Position numbers and translations under genes: made by a program
From: Candidatus Brocadiaceae bacterium
GTDB taxonomy: Bacteria; Planctomycetota; Brocadiia; SM23-32
DNA: 26,510 bases
Reading direction: 5' to 3'
Assembly (NCBI GenBank): GCA_003551785.1
Contig: PUNP01000156.1
Location: 1 to 26,510, forward strand
The notes under the pieces: generated by a model
Told to the model about the DNA's origin: nothing
Seen by the model: the letters and a program-made list of their open reading frames with translations, nothing else
Databases searched by the model: none
Shown here: positions 17,310 to 25,055 of the stretch, in pieces
How positions within the stretch are numbered: the stretch's first letter is position 1
Layout: each line of letters opens with the position of its first letter

Positions 17310-17350
17310 TCATTTATTAGCCCTCGTTAAAATAAGAGGCTACTCTATAT

Positions 17351-17540
17351 CACCCGTTGGAGGCAGAAAAAGAGACCTTGTTCCGAATGAGGCAAAGTTT
17401 GCCAGCCTCGGGTTTTCAACCCAAGGTGATGTTACATATTTATTCTGCGTCCTGGAAGGCCGCGATAGATCGTCGCGTATTAACTATTTGGGGCTTTTTG
17501 CCCAAGCCCCTTGGGGCACGGGTTCGGGTGTTCCTACCCA
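17351..17540 (+). ncRNA. Candidate structured RNA or argB leader
   Basis: This non-coding stretch has nested complementarity. An outer stem pairs CACCCG (17351-17356) with CGGGTG (17525-17530). A 9-of-10 bp stem pairs GGAGGCAGAA (17359-17368) with TTCTGCGTCC (17443-17452). A perfect 6-bp stem pairs ACCTTG (17375-17380) with CAAGGT (17422-17427). It encloses hairpins GAGGC/GCCTC (17389-17409) and GGTT/AACC (17411-17421). Beyond these are CGCGA/TCGCG (17461-17477), a TTGGG/CCCAA hairpin with a T-rich loop (17488-17505) and a stem capped by a CUUG tetraloop (17506-17517). A last hairpin GGGTG-TTCC-TACCC (17526-17539) competes with the outer stem 34 nt before argB. I could not match it to 6S, tmRNA, SRP, RNase P or a known riboswitch. 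Confidence 0.4.
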
Positions 17541-17573
17541 GTTAAATCTATTTTATCAACAGGGAGCTGTTTC

Positions 17574-18467
17574 ATGCAGGAAGCGATGGAAAAAGCAAAT
17601 GCCTTAATTGAAGCTATGCCGTACCTCCAGCAATTCACCGGCAAGGAAATAGTAATCAAGTTCGGCGGCAGCACGATGGAATCTCCCGAAGTTGTGGATG
17701 ATATACTCGAAGACGTGGTTTTTTTGGCCACTGTCGGCATTAAACCGGTTTTAGTTCACGGAGGCGGCAAAAATATTTCTAAAGCTATGGACAGCGCCGG
17801 ATTGGAACCCCGGTTTGTCTCAGGGCATCGTGTTACCGATAAAAGCGCACTCGATATCGTTGTCGATGTTTTGATGCAGGTCAATGGATATTTAATGAAA
17901 GGCATCCAGAAACATGGGGGCAAATCCGTTTCCGGCTTCCATCAGCGTATGAGCGCTATTAACGTCAAACGCAAACTTGTGAGTCCCGATGGAAAACATA
18001 ACGAAAAGGGGCGTGATATCGGTTTCGTAGGCAAAGTTACGTCTGTGAATGTTAAGCGATTAAGAGAACTCGAATCAATCGGGGATATTCTCGTTGTCCC
18101 GCCGGTGGGATGTGATAATGAAGGGCAGCTTTATAATGTTAACGGGGATGGTGCTGCGTCGGCGATAGCTTCTTATCTAAAGGCGGAAAAAATAGTTTTT
18201 CTCAGTGATGTGCACGGGATTATGACTGATCCTGATGATAATTCTTCTTTCCTTTCGAGTCTAGCCCGCAGGCAGGTGGCTGATCTTATTCGCGACGGAA
18301 TCATCAAAGGTGGTATGCTTCCCAAAGTTGAAGGCTGCCTTCAAGCGATAGAGTCAGGTGTTAAAAAAGCTCATATTATCGACGGTAGTCTTCAGCATTC
18401 TTTGTTGCTGGAAATTTTTACTGATAAGGGCATCGGAACGCAAATTGTGTGTGATCAGGCCGATTAA
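17574..18467 (+). CDS. argB: Acetylglutamate kinase
   Basis: ArgB phosphorylates N-acetylglutamate, the second step of arginine synthesis. The 297-aa protein shows the amino-acid-kinase fold motifs: IVIKFGGSTM (phosphate-binding Lys), VLVHGGGKNI, RFVSGHRVTD (substrate-binding Arg), NVNGDGAASAIA, LSDVHGIM, KGGMLPKVEGCLQAI and AHIIDG near the end. The HGGG loop continues with K-N rather than the common P-x, a small variation. The frame is open back to 17511, but ATG 17574 has AGGGAG 7 nt upstream and gives the standard length. It stands alone, preceded by a stretch with strong RNA-folding potential. Its product pathway meets carbamoyl phosphate made by the carAB genes in this window. Confidence 0.95.
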   Translation: MQEAMEKANALIEAMPYLQQFTGKEIVIKFGGSTMESPEVVDDILEDVVFLATVGIKPVLVHGGGKNISKAMDSAGLEPRFVSGHRVTDKSALDIVVDVLMQVNGYLMKGIQKHGGKSVSGFHQRMSAINVKRKLVSPDGKHNEKGRDIGFVGKVTSVNVKRLRELESIGDILVVPPVGCDNEGQLYNVNGDGAASAIASYLKAEKIVFLSDVHGIMTDPDDNSSFLSSLARRQVADLIRDGIIKGGMLPKVEGCLQAIESGVKKAHIIDGSLQHSLLLEIFTDKGIGTQIVCDQAD

Positions 18468-18578
18468 ATGCTCCCTATCCTGCATATTTTATAAACCAAC
18501 GGCATAATTTAGCATAACAGGCTGAATTACAATGTGTAAAGCGTAGAGGTTTTTGCCAAGCTTTTTACCTAAAAAGCG

Positions 18579-18628
18579 GAGCGGCGTTTGCCGTTCCCGG
18601 GGCCAGACGTGGTTTACTGAGGACTTAC
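18579..18628 (+). repeat. MITE-like element, copy B (truncated)
   Basis: Bases 18606-18628 (GACGTGGTTTACTGAGG then ACTTAC) are identical over 23 nt to the reverse complement of the left end of the element at 23667. Upstream, GCGTTTGCCGTT and GGGGCCAGACGT match interior blocks of that element with the sequence between them deleted. No second terminal repeat is found, so this is a remnant. It ends directly before the promoter-like sequence of thi4. Confidence 0.75.
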
Positions 18629-18629
18629 T

Positions 18630-18642
18630 TATAATCTATAAT
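18630..18642 (+). promoter_or_regulatory. Two TATAAT boxes upstream of thi4
   Basis: Two exact TATAAT hexamers lie at 18630-18635 and 18637-18642, about 30 nt before the thi4 start. No good TTGACA partner is visible at 17 nt, and the place where a -35 box should lie is the end of repeat copy B. No TPP riboswitch signature is seen in the leader. Confidence 0.4.
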
Positions 18643-18668
18643 TATGTATCTTTAATCAGAGGAATAAA

Positions 18669-19445
18669 ATGGAAATTAATGAAATGGTCGTGAGTAAAGC
18701 TATTATCGATAGATATTACGAGAAACTAACCGATAACCTTGATGTCGATGTTGCTGTCGTCGGAGGCGGTCCCGCCGGGCTTGTTGCCGGTTATTACATG
18801 TCCAAAGCCGGGCTAAAAGTGGCCATGTTTGAACGCAAATTAAGTATCGGAGGTGGAATGTGGGGCGGTGGCATGATGTTCAATGAAATAGTCGTCCAGC
18901 AGAATGCCGTTGATATACTTGATGAATTCGATATCTTTCATAGTGAATACCAGAAGGGCTACCATACGGCCGATTCAATAGAGGCCGTCACCACACTGAC
19001 TTCGAAAACGGTCAAAGCCGGTCTTTCTATTTTCAATTGCGTGAGTGTCGAGGATGTGTTGATGCGTCCCGACAGGGTGATTGGCACGGTTTTGAACTGG
19101 TCACCGGTGGAGATGGCAGGATTACATGTTGATCCGCTTGCAGCCAGAGCAAAATACGTGATCGATGCCACCGGTCATGCCACCGAGGTAGTCAATGTTG
19201 TTCATGAGAAGGTTCCCGGCAAAATATCAACCCCGAGCGGTCAGGTGGAAGGGGAGAAATCCATGTGGTCTGAGGAGGCTGAAACTCTGACTTTGCAGAA
19301 TACAAAAGAGGTTTTTCCCGGCTTATATGTAGCCGGCATGGCGGCAAATGCAACTTTTGGCGGGCCGCGCATGGGAGCAATTTTCGGCGGTATGCTGATG
19401 TCCGGGCAATCAGTAGCAAAACAGATTATTGCCGCGTTAGATTAA
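18669..19445 (+). CDS. thi4: Thi4-type thiazole synthase (sulfide-dependent form)
   Basis: Thi4 makes the thiazole part of thiamine from NAD and glycine. The 258-aa protein has the FAD/NAD-binding VAVVGGGPAGLVAGYY motif near residue 28, the GGGMWGGGMMFNEIVVQ segment, and the C-terminal YVAGMAANATFGGPRMGAIFGGMLMSG. In yeast and plant Thi4 a Cys in a C-x-D-P motif gives up its sulfur and the enzyme dies after one turnover. Here the matching site reads GLHVDP with His153, as in methanogen enzymes that take sulfide from solution and are catalytic. This suggests an anaerobic, sulfide-containing habitat. It was called THI4 rather than ribose-1,5-bisphosphate isomerase on these motifs. The ATG has GAGG 6 nt upstream. 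It stands alone, with no other thi genes here. Confidence 0.93.
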   Translation: MEINEMVVSKAIIDRYYEKLTDNLDVDVAVVGGGPAGLVAGYYMSKAGLKVAMFERKLSIGGGMWGGGMMFNEIVVQQNAVDILDEFDIFHSEYQKGYHTADSIEAVTTLTSKTVKAGLSIFNCVSVEDVLMRPDRVIGTVLNWSPVEMAGLHVDPLAARAKYVIDATGHATEVVNVVHEKVPGKISTPSGQVEGEKSMWSEEAETLTLQNTKEVFPGLYVAGMAANATFGGPRMGAIFGGMLMSGQSVAKQIIAALD

Positions 19446-19450
19446 CCTGA

Positions 19451-19987
19451 ATACCAATTTTAGCCCGCTGTGCTGTTAATTCTCGAAGGCATACTCCGCT
19501 TCCGGGGTATTGGCAATGCTCGGAGCCGATATAAGTGGGAAGCAGCGGCGATCGCTGTCTTCTTCATCATGTCTTACTTTAATCGCTACCATGCTCAAAG
19601 GCGATACCTGATGCACGATGCCGTCCATATACTTATGCTAACAGCCTCGATCTGGTTTCTTATGCGCCGCACAACCTCTCTTGAGCGTCTTGTCCATGCT
19701 GTCACTTCCGCATTTTTCATGGCGTTGATTGCTGTTTTGGCGGCGATGAGTTTGTTTTTGTGTTCAAAAAAGTTCACAGCCGGAGTCAGGCAGAAGATGT
19801 AGTGCTTCGTATCAAAGATATTCTGCAAGAGGGGTTTACTATCTTTGATTCGCATATGGAGGTGGAAGCCAGTATAGGAACAGCTATTTATTCCGTGGAT
19901 GGCGACAATATTGATACTCTGCTCACTGTTGCGGATTCCAGGATGTACGGTGATAAAGAGGCCATGAAGAGAAAGGAAGAGGCATAA
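19451..19987 (+). pseudogene. Decayed GGDEF-domain (diguanylate cyclase-like) gene
   Basis: Pieces of one GGDEF domain are spread over different frames. One frame gives SRRHTPLPG, the domain's opening motif, then hits a stop. Another (from 19500) gives IGNARSRYK and, further on, LERLVHAVTSAFF, which fits the helix before the signature. The first frame resumes with CCFGGDEFVFVF (GGDEF codons at 19739-19753) and runs intact through ASIGTAIYSVDGDN and LLTVADSRMYGDK to a stop at 19987. The spacings (about 81 codons before and after GGDEF) equal those of a whole domain of about 165 residues, so at least two frameshifts are needed. No N-terminal sensor part or start is evident. The hydrophobic 110-codon frame starting at 19470 is an artefact of the shifted reading. 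Frameshifts from sequencing error are possible but several would be required. Confidence 0.72.
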
Positions 19988-19993
19988 GGTGAT

Positions 19994-22633
19994 TCAGGAT
20001 TTTGATTTTTTCTTACTCTTACTCTTCTTTTTTGATTTCTTTTTAGCATTCCCGGATTTTTTCTTCTTTTCTTTGACCGGTTCGGTATATTCGCATTCCG
20101 GGTATTTTGTACATCCTGAATACTGAGAGCCGTCTTCGGCAGTTTTGATGGTGAGGTGTCCCTCGCAATCTTCTTGAGGGCATTCGGTCATTTTCTTGCG
20201 CAGTTTCCATGTGTTTTTACACTTTGGGAAGCCAGTGCAGGAGAGGAAGCGTCCGTATTTACCCCATCGGACGGCGAGGGGCAGTCCGCATTTTTCACAC
20301 TTATCGGCAACGACGACGGGGTCGGGGAGTTCATCTTTTCCGAGGTTCATTGTGCCGTCGCAATCCGGATAATTTGAGCATCCCAGGAACATTCCTTTCC
20401 GGCTGGTTCTCACTTGCATCATAGCGCCGCACTCTTCGCATCGATGCGATTCTTCATCTACAATGTTTTCGGTGGCTTTCAGCGCTTCCTCGATTGTTTT
20501 AGGCTTATCCTTCAATCGGCACTGGCTGCACACGATGACGGAACCATCATCCTGGTGTTCAACGAAAGTTTTAGCGTTGCAGCGCGGGCAGTTCATGCCC
20601 ATGGCGTCACGCTGGTTCAGTTCAACGGGTTTGCCCTCCTTATCGATTCCCATGGCCAGGTCACAGTCGGGATAGCCGGAGCATGCCAGGTATTCATTAC
20701 CTTTCCTGCTGACCCTTTTAAGCATCATTTTCCCGCATTCAGGGCATTTATGCTCGGTCTCTTCGCTGTCATCTTCGACCGGCGCGGTATGCTTGCATTC
20801 AGGAAAGCCGCTGCAGCCATAGAATTTATCGCCGGTGCGACTGAAGCGCAGCACCAATTTCTTTCCGCATTCCGGGCATTTATGTGTTTCTCCGGTATCG
20901 GTTTCGGTTACGGACGACATTTCTTTCTTTGCTTTTTCCAGGTCGGTTTTGAACCTTGAGTAGAAATCATCCAGCGTCTTACGCCAATCGGCTTTCCCTT
21001 CCTCGACATTATCGAGTTTCTCTTCCATGTTTCGGGTGAAATCATAATCCATTTCGGTAGGGAAGTGTTCTTTGAGTTTATTGACGACGACTTTTCCCAG
21101 TTCGGTCGGAAAGATTGTTTTACTGCGTCCCTGTCGTTTAACGTAGTTTCTCTTATACAGGGTGCTGATAGTTGGTGCATAAGTGCTCGGCCGCCCGATA
21201 CCGCGGCGTTCAAGTTCACGCACCAGCGAGGCTTCGGTGAAACGCGGCGGCGGCTGGGTGAAGTGCTGGGAGGGCTCGAGGCTCTTTAAATCCAGTATGC
21301 CGTTTTCTTTCATAGCCGGCAGAATTTGGTCTTTATCGTCCTGTTTTCGGGGCATAACTTTAGTATATCCGTCGAATATCATTTCTCTGCCTTTGGCGAC
21401 AAACGTGCCTTTAACGGCCTTTGGATTTTTATCGTCAAAGGTTTCGATAGTGATTTTAGTTAGCGCATAGACCGCGGGTTTCATCTGCGAGGCGACAAAA
21501 CGGCGGTAGATCAGGTCATAAAGCTGCCACTGGCGTTTAGGGAGGCGTTTTTTCAGAGAGTCCGGGTGTCGTGATATGCTGGTCGGTCTGATAGCTTCGT
21601 GGGCGGCCTGAGCGGATTTTGGGCTTTTGAAATAATTTGGTTTTTTGGGGAGATAATCTTTTCCGTAATGTTCTTCAATGTGACCTCTTACAGCCCCCAT
21701 GGCCTGTTTGGATATATTGGTTGAATCGGTACGCATATAGGTAATCAGCCCTTCATTCTGTCCGTTAATATCGACTCCTTCGTAGAGTTGCTGGGCCTCT
21801 CGCATGGTTTGGGCCGGGCTCATGTTCAGCATACTGCTGGCTGCGCGCTGCAGTGAACTGGTGATGAAGGGTGGAGGGGGTTTTGATCCGGTTTTTTTCT
21901 TTTCGATGGACTCGATGTGGTAATTTTGTTTTTTCAGTGCTTCAACGGTCTGAAGCGCGGTTTTCTCGTCTTCGATTTTCGCCTTCTTATCATCGAGTTT
22001 CATCAGTTTTGCATCAAATTCTATCTTTCCGCCTTCGGGCAGCAGAGCGGCAGTAACTTCCCAGTATTCCTGCGGGTCGAATGCGTCGATTTCTTCTTCA
22101 CGCTCGACGACAAGCCTGAGAGTAATGCTCTGGACGCGTCCGGCGCTCAACCCGCGCAGGATTTTTTTGCTGATGAGCGGGCTGAGTTCGTATCCGACGA
22201 GGCGGTCGAGGATTCTTCTGGCCTGCTGTGCATTGACGAGGTTCATGTCGATGCCGCGCGGTTTTTTGAACGCCTCATGGATGGCGGGTCGTGTGATTTC
22301 GTGAAAAGTCGCACGCTGGGCCTGGCTGTCTTTCAGGTTCAGCGCATGGCGCAGGTGCCACGCTATGGCTTCGCCCTCTCTATCCGGGTCGGGGGCGAGA
22401 TAGACGACTTCAGCGTTTTTAGCTTTTTTCTTCAGATTGTTTATGGTTTTCCTGCTGCGCGGCATAAGCTGGTAAGTCGGTTCAAAATCATTATCTACGT
22501 CCACTCCGAATCTTCTGGGGGGGAGGTCTCTGACGTGTCCGCCGGAGGCCTCGACCGTGTAATTTTTCCCAAGGTATCGGGAGATAGTTCGTGCTTTAGC
22601 CGGTGATTCTACTATTACAAGTTTATCTGCCAT
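19994..22633 (-). CDS. topA: DNA topoisomerase I with long zinc-ribbon tail
   Basis: Type IA topoisomerase that relaxes negative supercoils by single-strand passage. The 879-aa protein has the Toprim domain (KLVIVESPAKARTISRYLG at the start, APDPDREGEAIAWHL with the acidic triad) and the active-site motif ITYMRTDSTNIS with Tyr299. It also has HEAIRPTS and RRGIGRPSTYAPTI. From residue 586 the C-terminus holds about six Cys-rich modules. Four read CPECG, CPECG, CEECG or CEKCG ... C(S/T)G/N(F/Y)P(D/E/K)C; a fifth is CPRC...CSQC and a sixth CPQEDC...CTKYPEC. It ends in a Lys/Ser tail of about 20 residues. Ribbon modules help single-strand DNA binding and RNA polymerase contact in known enzymes. 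The start codon has no strong ribosome site. A lipoprotein gene lies 33 nt upstream on the same strand. Confidence 0.96.
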   Translation of the reverse strand: MADKLVIVESPAKARTISRYLGKNYTVEASGGHVRDLPPRRFGVDVDNDFEPTYQLMPRSRKTINNLKKKAKNAEVVYLAPDPDREGEAIAWHLRHALNLKDSQAQRATFHEITRPAIHEAFKKPRGIDMNLVNAQQARRILDRLVGYELSPLISKKILRGLSAGRVQSITLRLVVEREEEIDAFDPQEYWEVTAALLPEGGKIEFDAKLMKLDDKKAKIEDEKTALQTVEALKKQNYHIESIEKKKTGSKPPPPFITSSLQRAASSMLNMSPAQTMREAQQLYEGVDINGQNEGLITYMRTDSTNISKQAMGAVRGHIEEHYGKDYLPKKPNYFKSPKSAQAAHEAIRPTSISRHPDSLKKRLPKRQWQLYDLIYRRFVASQMKPAVYALTKITIETFDDKNPKAVKGTFVAKGREMIFDGYTKVMPRKQDDKDQILPAMKENGILDLKSLEPSQHFTQPPPRFTEASLVRELERRGIGRPSTYAPTISTLYKRNYVKRQGRSKTIFPTELGKVVVNKLKEHFPTEMDYDFTRNMEEKLDNVEEGKADWRKTLDDFYSRFKTDLEKAKKEMSSVTETDTGETHKCPECGKKLVLRFSRTGDKFYGCSGFPECKHTAPVEDDSEETEHKCPECGKMMLKRVSRKGNEYLACSGYPDCDLAMGIDKEGKPVELNQRDAMGMNCPRCNAKTFVEHQDDGSVIVCSQCRLKDKPKTIEEALKATENIVDEESHRCEECGAMMQVRTSRKGMFLGCSNYPDCDGTMNLGKDELPDPVVVADKCEKCGLPLAVRWGKYGRFLSCTGFPKCKNTWKLRKKMTECPQEDCEGHLTIKTAEDGSQYSGCTKYPECEYTEPVKEKKKKSGNAKKKSKKKSKSKKKSKS

Positions 22634-22666
22634 AGGTGATTTACCTTTTATTGGTTGAAGAAAATA

Positions 22667-23563
22667 TTACGAAACACCATCAATCCTGAGCATCCTTAAT
22701 TCCCATTCCCTGTCTTGATTCTCTATTACAAATATGCGGACCTGTACAGAACCATTGCCGTTTTTTGGGAGTACATAGGTGAGATATAATGACATATCAC
22801 CGGCGAATCGGGCGGGTAAGCCCTGTTCAGGTGTTGGCCAGGTTTCAATATTAAGCTGTTGAAGTTTTTCCAGTTCATCCTGTATTGGGCTGACCCTCGT
22901 GCTTTGCATAAAAATCCTTGCGAGCCAGTTCGGTCTATGGACTCTGAAACGTGATTCATAAGTGTTGGGGAATATCTCTTGTACTGCCTGAATGTTACCA
23001 TTTTCAAGCTCGTATAATACGGGTTTTGCCAGCTCCAAAATACTTTCAGCGTCATTGTCCTGCAATTCAACGATTTGATCCGGTTCGGGTACCCTCAATT
23101 TTGCAGAAGCTATCAGCCAGTCATCTTCCGGTCTGTAAAGCTCAAAATGGTCGTTCCAAACTGTGCCGCTTGCACATCTTGCCTCGACGGAGAAGCTCAC
23201 CTGGCCAATACTTGTCAGGTGCTGCCAATGTAATCGTCTTACTACGTCGTCTAAATTCAAATGCTCGTATCCTGTAAGTTCAGGAATCCAGGTAGCGCGC
23301 TTAATATTTTTGTAAACTTGATGCCGTTGATGAAATGGTCCTCCACGATGAACTGAACTCCGCATTATGGCATCATAATCGGCTTCCTGAACAAGTTTTT
23401 CGAATTTGTTCATAAATGTTATGATACTGCTGCGTTGTGTCTCCGCCCATCTATGGGTGCTTTGGTTGGGAGCAGGTTCAGGACCTGATTTGCAACCAAT
23501 AGAAAGTGACACGATAACAACGCAGATGCTGATGATTTTAATTAAGTAAGTGATTTTCCGCAT
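22667..23563 (-). CDS. Predicted lipoprotein of unknown function
   Basis: With ATG at 23563 the protein has 298 aa. It opens with a basic stretch (MRKITYLIK), a hydrophobic helix and the lipobox LSIGC, so it should be exported and lipid-anchored. After that a linker rich in Pro/Ser leads to a soluble domain with several W-containing beta-like segments, ending REWELRMLRIDGVS. The pattern resembles NTF2/SnoaL-like or DUF-type periplasmic domains, but I cannot name the family. The open frame reaches TTG 23569, but GGAG lies 10 nt from ATG 23563 and only 4 nt from the TTG. It is upstream of topA on the same strand with a 33-nt gap, so some co-transcription is possible. Confidence 0.82.
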   Translation of the reverse strand: MRKITYLIKIISICVVIVSLSIGCKSGPEPAPNQSTHRWAETQRSSIITFMNKFEKLVQEADYDAIMRSSVHRGGPFHQRHQVYKNIKRATWIPELTGYEHLNLDDVVRRLHWQHLTSIGQVSFSVEARCASGTVWNDHFELYRPEDDWLIASAKLRVPEPDQIVELQDNDAESILELAKPVLYELENGNIQAVQEIFPNTYESRFRVHRPNWLARIFMQSTRVSPIQDELEKLQQLNIETWPTPEQGLPARFAGDMSLYLTYVLPKNGNGSVQVRIFVIENQDREWELRMLRIDGVS

Positions 23564-23666
23564 GACCAATTATCTCCAACTCTAATGGAAGTAGTTCGTT
23601 ATAAAAAGCTTTTTGCTGTAAGTGAGCTGCAAGTTGTTTTCATGAAAAAGTTGTCATTAATTAATA

Positions 23667-23811
23667 GGTAAGTCCTCAGTAAACCACGTCATTCCCGGGA
23701 GCGTTGACGTCTGGTCCCAGCGGGCACATCGACGTTTCCGACAACGGCAAACGGCAGTCTCAGAATCCATATTTAGAATAGAAATGAGACATGGTTCATT
23801 GAGGCCTTACC
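23667..23811 (-). repeat. MITE-like element, copy C (complete, 145 bp)
   Basis: The element is bounded by imperfect 24-bp inverted repeats: left 23667-23690 (GGTAAGTCCTCAGTAAACCA...) and right 23788-23811 (...GTTCATTGAGGCCTTACC), with 20 of 24 positions complementary. The reverse complement matches copy A over its length and copy B over its right end. The interior has no ORF. No obvious target duplication is seen; both flanks are AT-rich (AATA / ATTA). It lies between the divergent lipoprotein and coaC genes. Confidence 0.82.
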
Positions 23812-23954
23812 ATTATAGTAAACATAACAGAGAACCCTGTCAACTCATCTCCGCCGGCATGGAACACGATGAGATGCTGCGTGCAGTGATTTTTATGAAA
23901 GACTCCAGTATTATAAACCTTGCAGTTCGCGTTTTCAAATAACACCATTAATTC

Positions 23955-23983
23955 TTGACATAACTTCTTCATTCCCTGATAAT
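23955..23983 (+). promoter_or_regulatory. Sigma-70 promoter of coaC-dut
   Basis: TTGACA (23955-23960), exactly 17 nt, then GATAAT (23978-23983) is a near-perfect housekeeping promoter: 6 of 6 at -35, 5 of 6 at -10. Transcription would start near 23990, 26 nt before the coaC ATG. Confidence 0.85.
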
Positions 23984-24015
23984 AATACAATGCGAATTTT
24001 CAATTGAGGTGTGGT

Positions 24016-24567
24016 ATGAGAATGGAACGAAATATAGTGTTGGGTGTAACCGGGTCAATTGCGGCGTATAAGGCATGTAATCTATTGCGCGAATTGATGA
24101 AGGCTGGTTGTGATGTGCGGGTGGTGATGACGGATTCGGCGCAAAAACTCGTAACGCCGACTACTTTTCATTCACTCTCGGGCAACCCCGTATCAGTTTC
24201 TATATGGCATCCGCAGCACCAAGCGAATTTGGAGCATATCCGGCTTGCCGAATGGGCGGACTGTATGGTGGTGGCACCTGCAACGGCAAATATAGTCGGC
24301 AAGTTCGCCGGCGGCATTGCCGATGATATGTTAAGCACCTTATGGCTTGCTTTTCCGGGTAGAAAGCTCATAGCTCCGGCCATGAACGACAATATGTGGG
24401 CGCATGAGGCGGTGCGGCGGAATGTGAAGATATTGAGAGATAACCAGTCGGTAACGGTCGTAGAACCGGCTCCAGGCCGCCTGGCAAGTGGTAAAATGGG
24501 GGGGCAGGGTCGTCTCGCCCCCATCGAAGATATATTCAAAGCCGTTGTAGAGTTGCTTAGTGAGTAA
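24016..24567 (+). CDS. coaC: Phosphopantothenoylcysteine decarboxylase-like flavoprotein (stand-alone CoaC)
   Basis: The 183-aa protein belongs to the HFCD flavoprotein family; CoaC decarboxylates phosphopantothenoylcysteine in coenzyme A synthesis. Visible are GVTGSIAAYKACNLLREL (FMN site), HIRLAEWAD with the catalytic His74, VVAPATANIVGKFAGGIADD, and PAMNDNMW, the P-x-MNxxMW substrate motif. The usual CoaB half is absent and not in the window. Where typical CoaC has A-C-G..G.GR, this protein has ASGKMGGQGRL, with Ser158 in place of the reductive Cys. Enzyme activity may therefore differ, or another residue replaces it. The frame opens at TTG 24004, but ATG 24016 has GAGG 6 nt upstream. A strong promoter precedes it and dut follows after 26 nt. 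Confidence 0.85.
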   Translation: MRMERNIVLGVTGSIAAYKACNLLRELMKAGCDVRVVMTDSAQKLVTPTTFHSLSGNPVSVSIWHPQHQANLEHIRLAEWADCMVVAPATANIVGKFAGGIADDMLSTLWLAFPGRKLIAPAMNDNMWAHEAVRRNVKILRDNQSVTVVEPAPGRLASGKMGGQGRLAPIEDIFKAVVELLSE

Positions 24568-24593
24568 AAATTATTTATCAGAGGGATTTACAG

Positions 24594-25055
24594 TTGAGTA
24601 ATCAAAGAGATAGTGTGCAAGTGTTAGTTAAGCGCAAAGAAGGATGCGAGGATTTGGATTTGCCAAGGTATATGAGTTCGGGATCCAGCGGGATGGACCT
24701 GTATGCAGCAGTGGACGGTGCGGTGGAAATCGAGCCCGGGAAGGTTCAGCTTATACCGACCGGTATACATATAGCGCTGCCGCAGGGGTATGAGGTGCAG
24801 GTGCGCCCGCGCAGCGGCCTGGCGCTTAAGAACGGAGTGACTGTCCTGAACGCGCCCGGGACGGTAGACAGCGACTACAGAAACGAGGTCGGGGTGATCC
24901 TGGCAAATTTAGGCCAAAAGGCGTTTACCGTCGAGCGCGGGATGCGCATCGCTCAAATGGTTGTTGCCGAAACATGCAAGGCCGAGTTATGCGAAGTGGA
25001 CGAACTAAGTTCAACACAACGCGGCTTGGGCGGCTTCGGCTCGACCGGGGTGTGA
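24594..25055 (+). CDS. dut: dUTP diphosphatase
   Basis: dUTPase turns dUTP into dUMP, keeping uracil out of DNA and feeding thymidylate synthesis. The 153-aa trimeric-type enzyme has the five family motifs: GSSGMDLYA, PTGIHIALP, RPRSGLALKNG, VLNAPGTVDSDYRNE, and the C-terminal arm RGLGGFGSTG. The likely start is TTG 24594: GAGGG ends 8 nt upstream, and the next in-frame ATG falls well inside the protein, close to motif 1. It lies 26 nt after coaC and probably shares its promoter. Confidence 0.95.
   Translation: MSNQRDSVQVLVKRKEGCEDLDLPRYMSSGSSGMDLYAAVDGAVEIEPGKVQLIPTGIHIALPQGYEVQVRPRSGLALKNGVTVLNAPGTVDSDYRNEVGVILANLGQKAFTVERGMRIAQMVVAETCKAELCEVDELSSTQRGLGGFGSTGV

Noticed and set aside
17351..17540. 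6S RNA, tmRNA, SRP RNA or tRNA
   Set aside because: Length would suit 6S RNA, but the features I know for each class (6S bubble, tmRNA tag and CCA end, SRP GGAA loop, tRNA arms) are not seen.
18500..18668. TPP riboswitch before thi4
   Set aside because: The conserved TPP core motifs are missing; the CTGAGG seen there belongs to repeat copy B.
19470..19802. 110-codon frame that looks like a small membrane protein
   Set aside because: Its hydrophobic runs come from reading a GGDEF domain in the wrong frame; the GGDEF motif sits in another frame of the same DNA.
23796..23990. 64-codon minus-strand frame between repeat C and coaC
   Set aside because: Its last codons come from the repeat's terminal sequence, it overlaps the coaC promoter, and it has no spaced ribosome site. 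A gene broken by the element remains a remote possibility.
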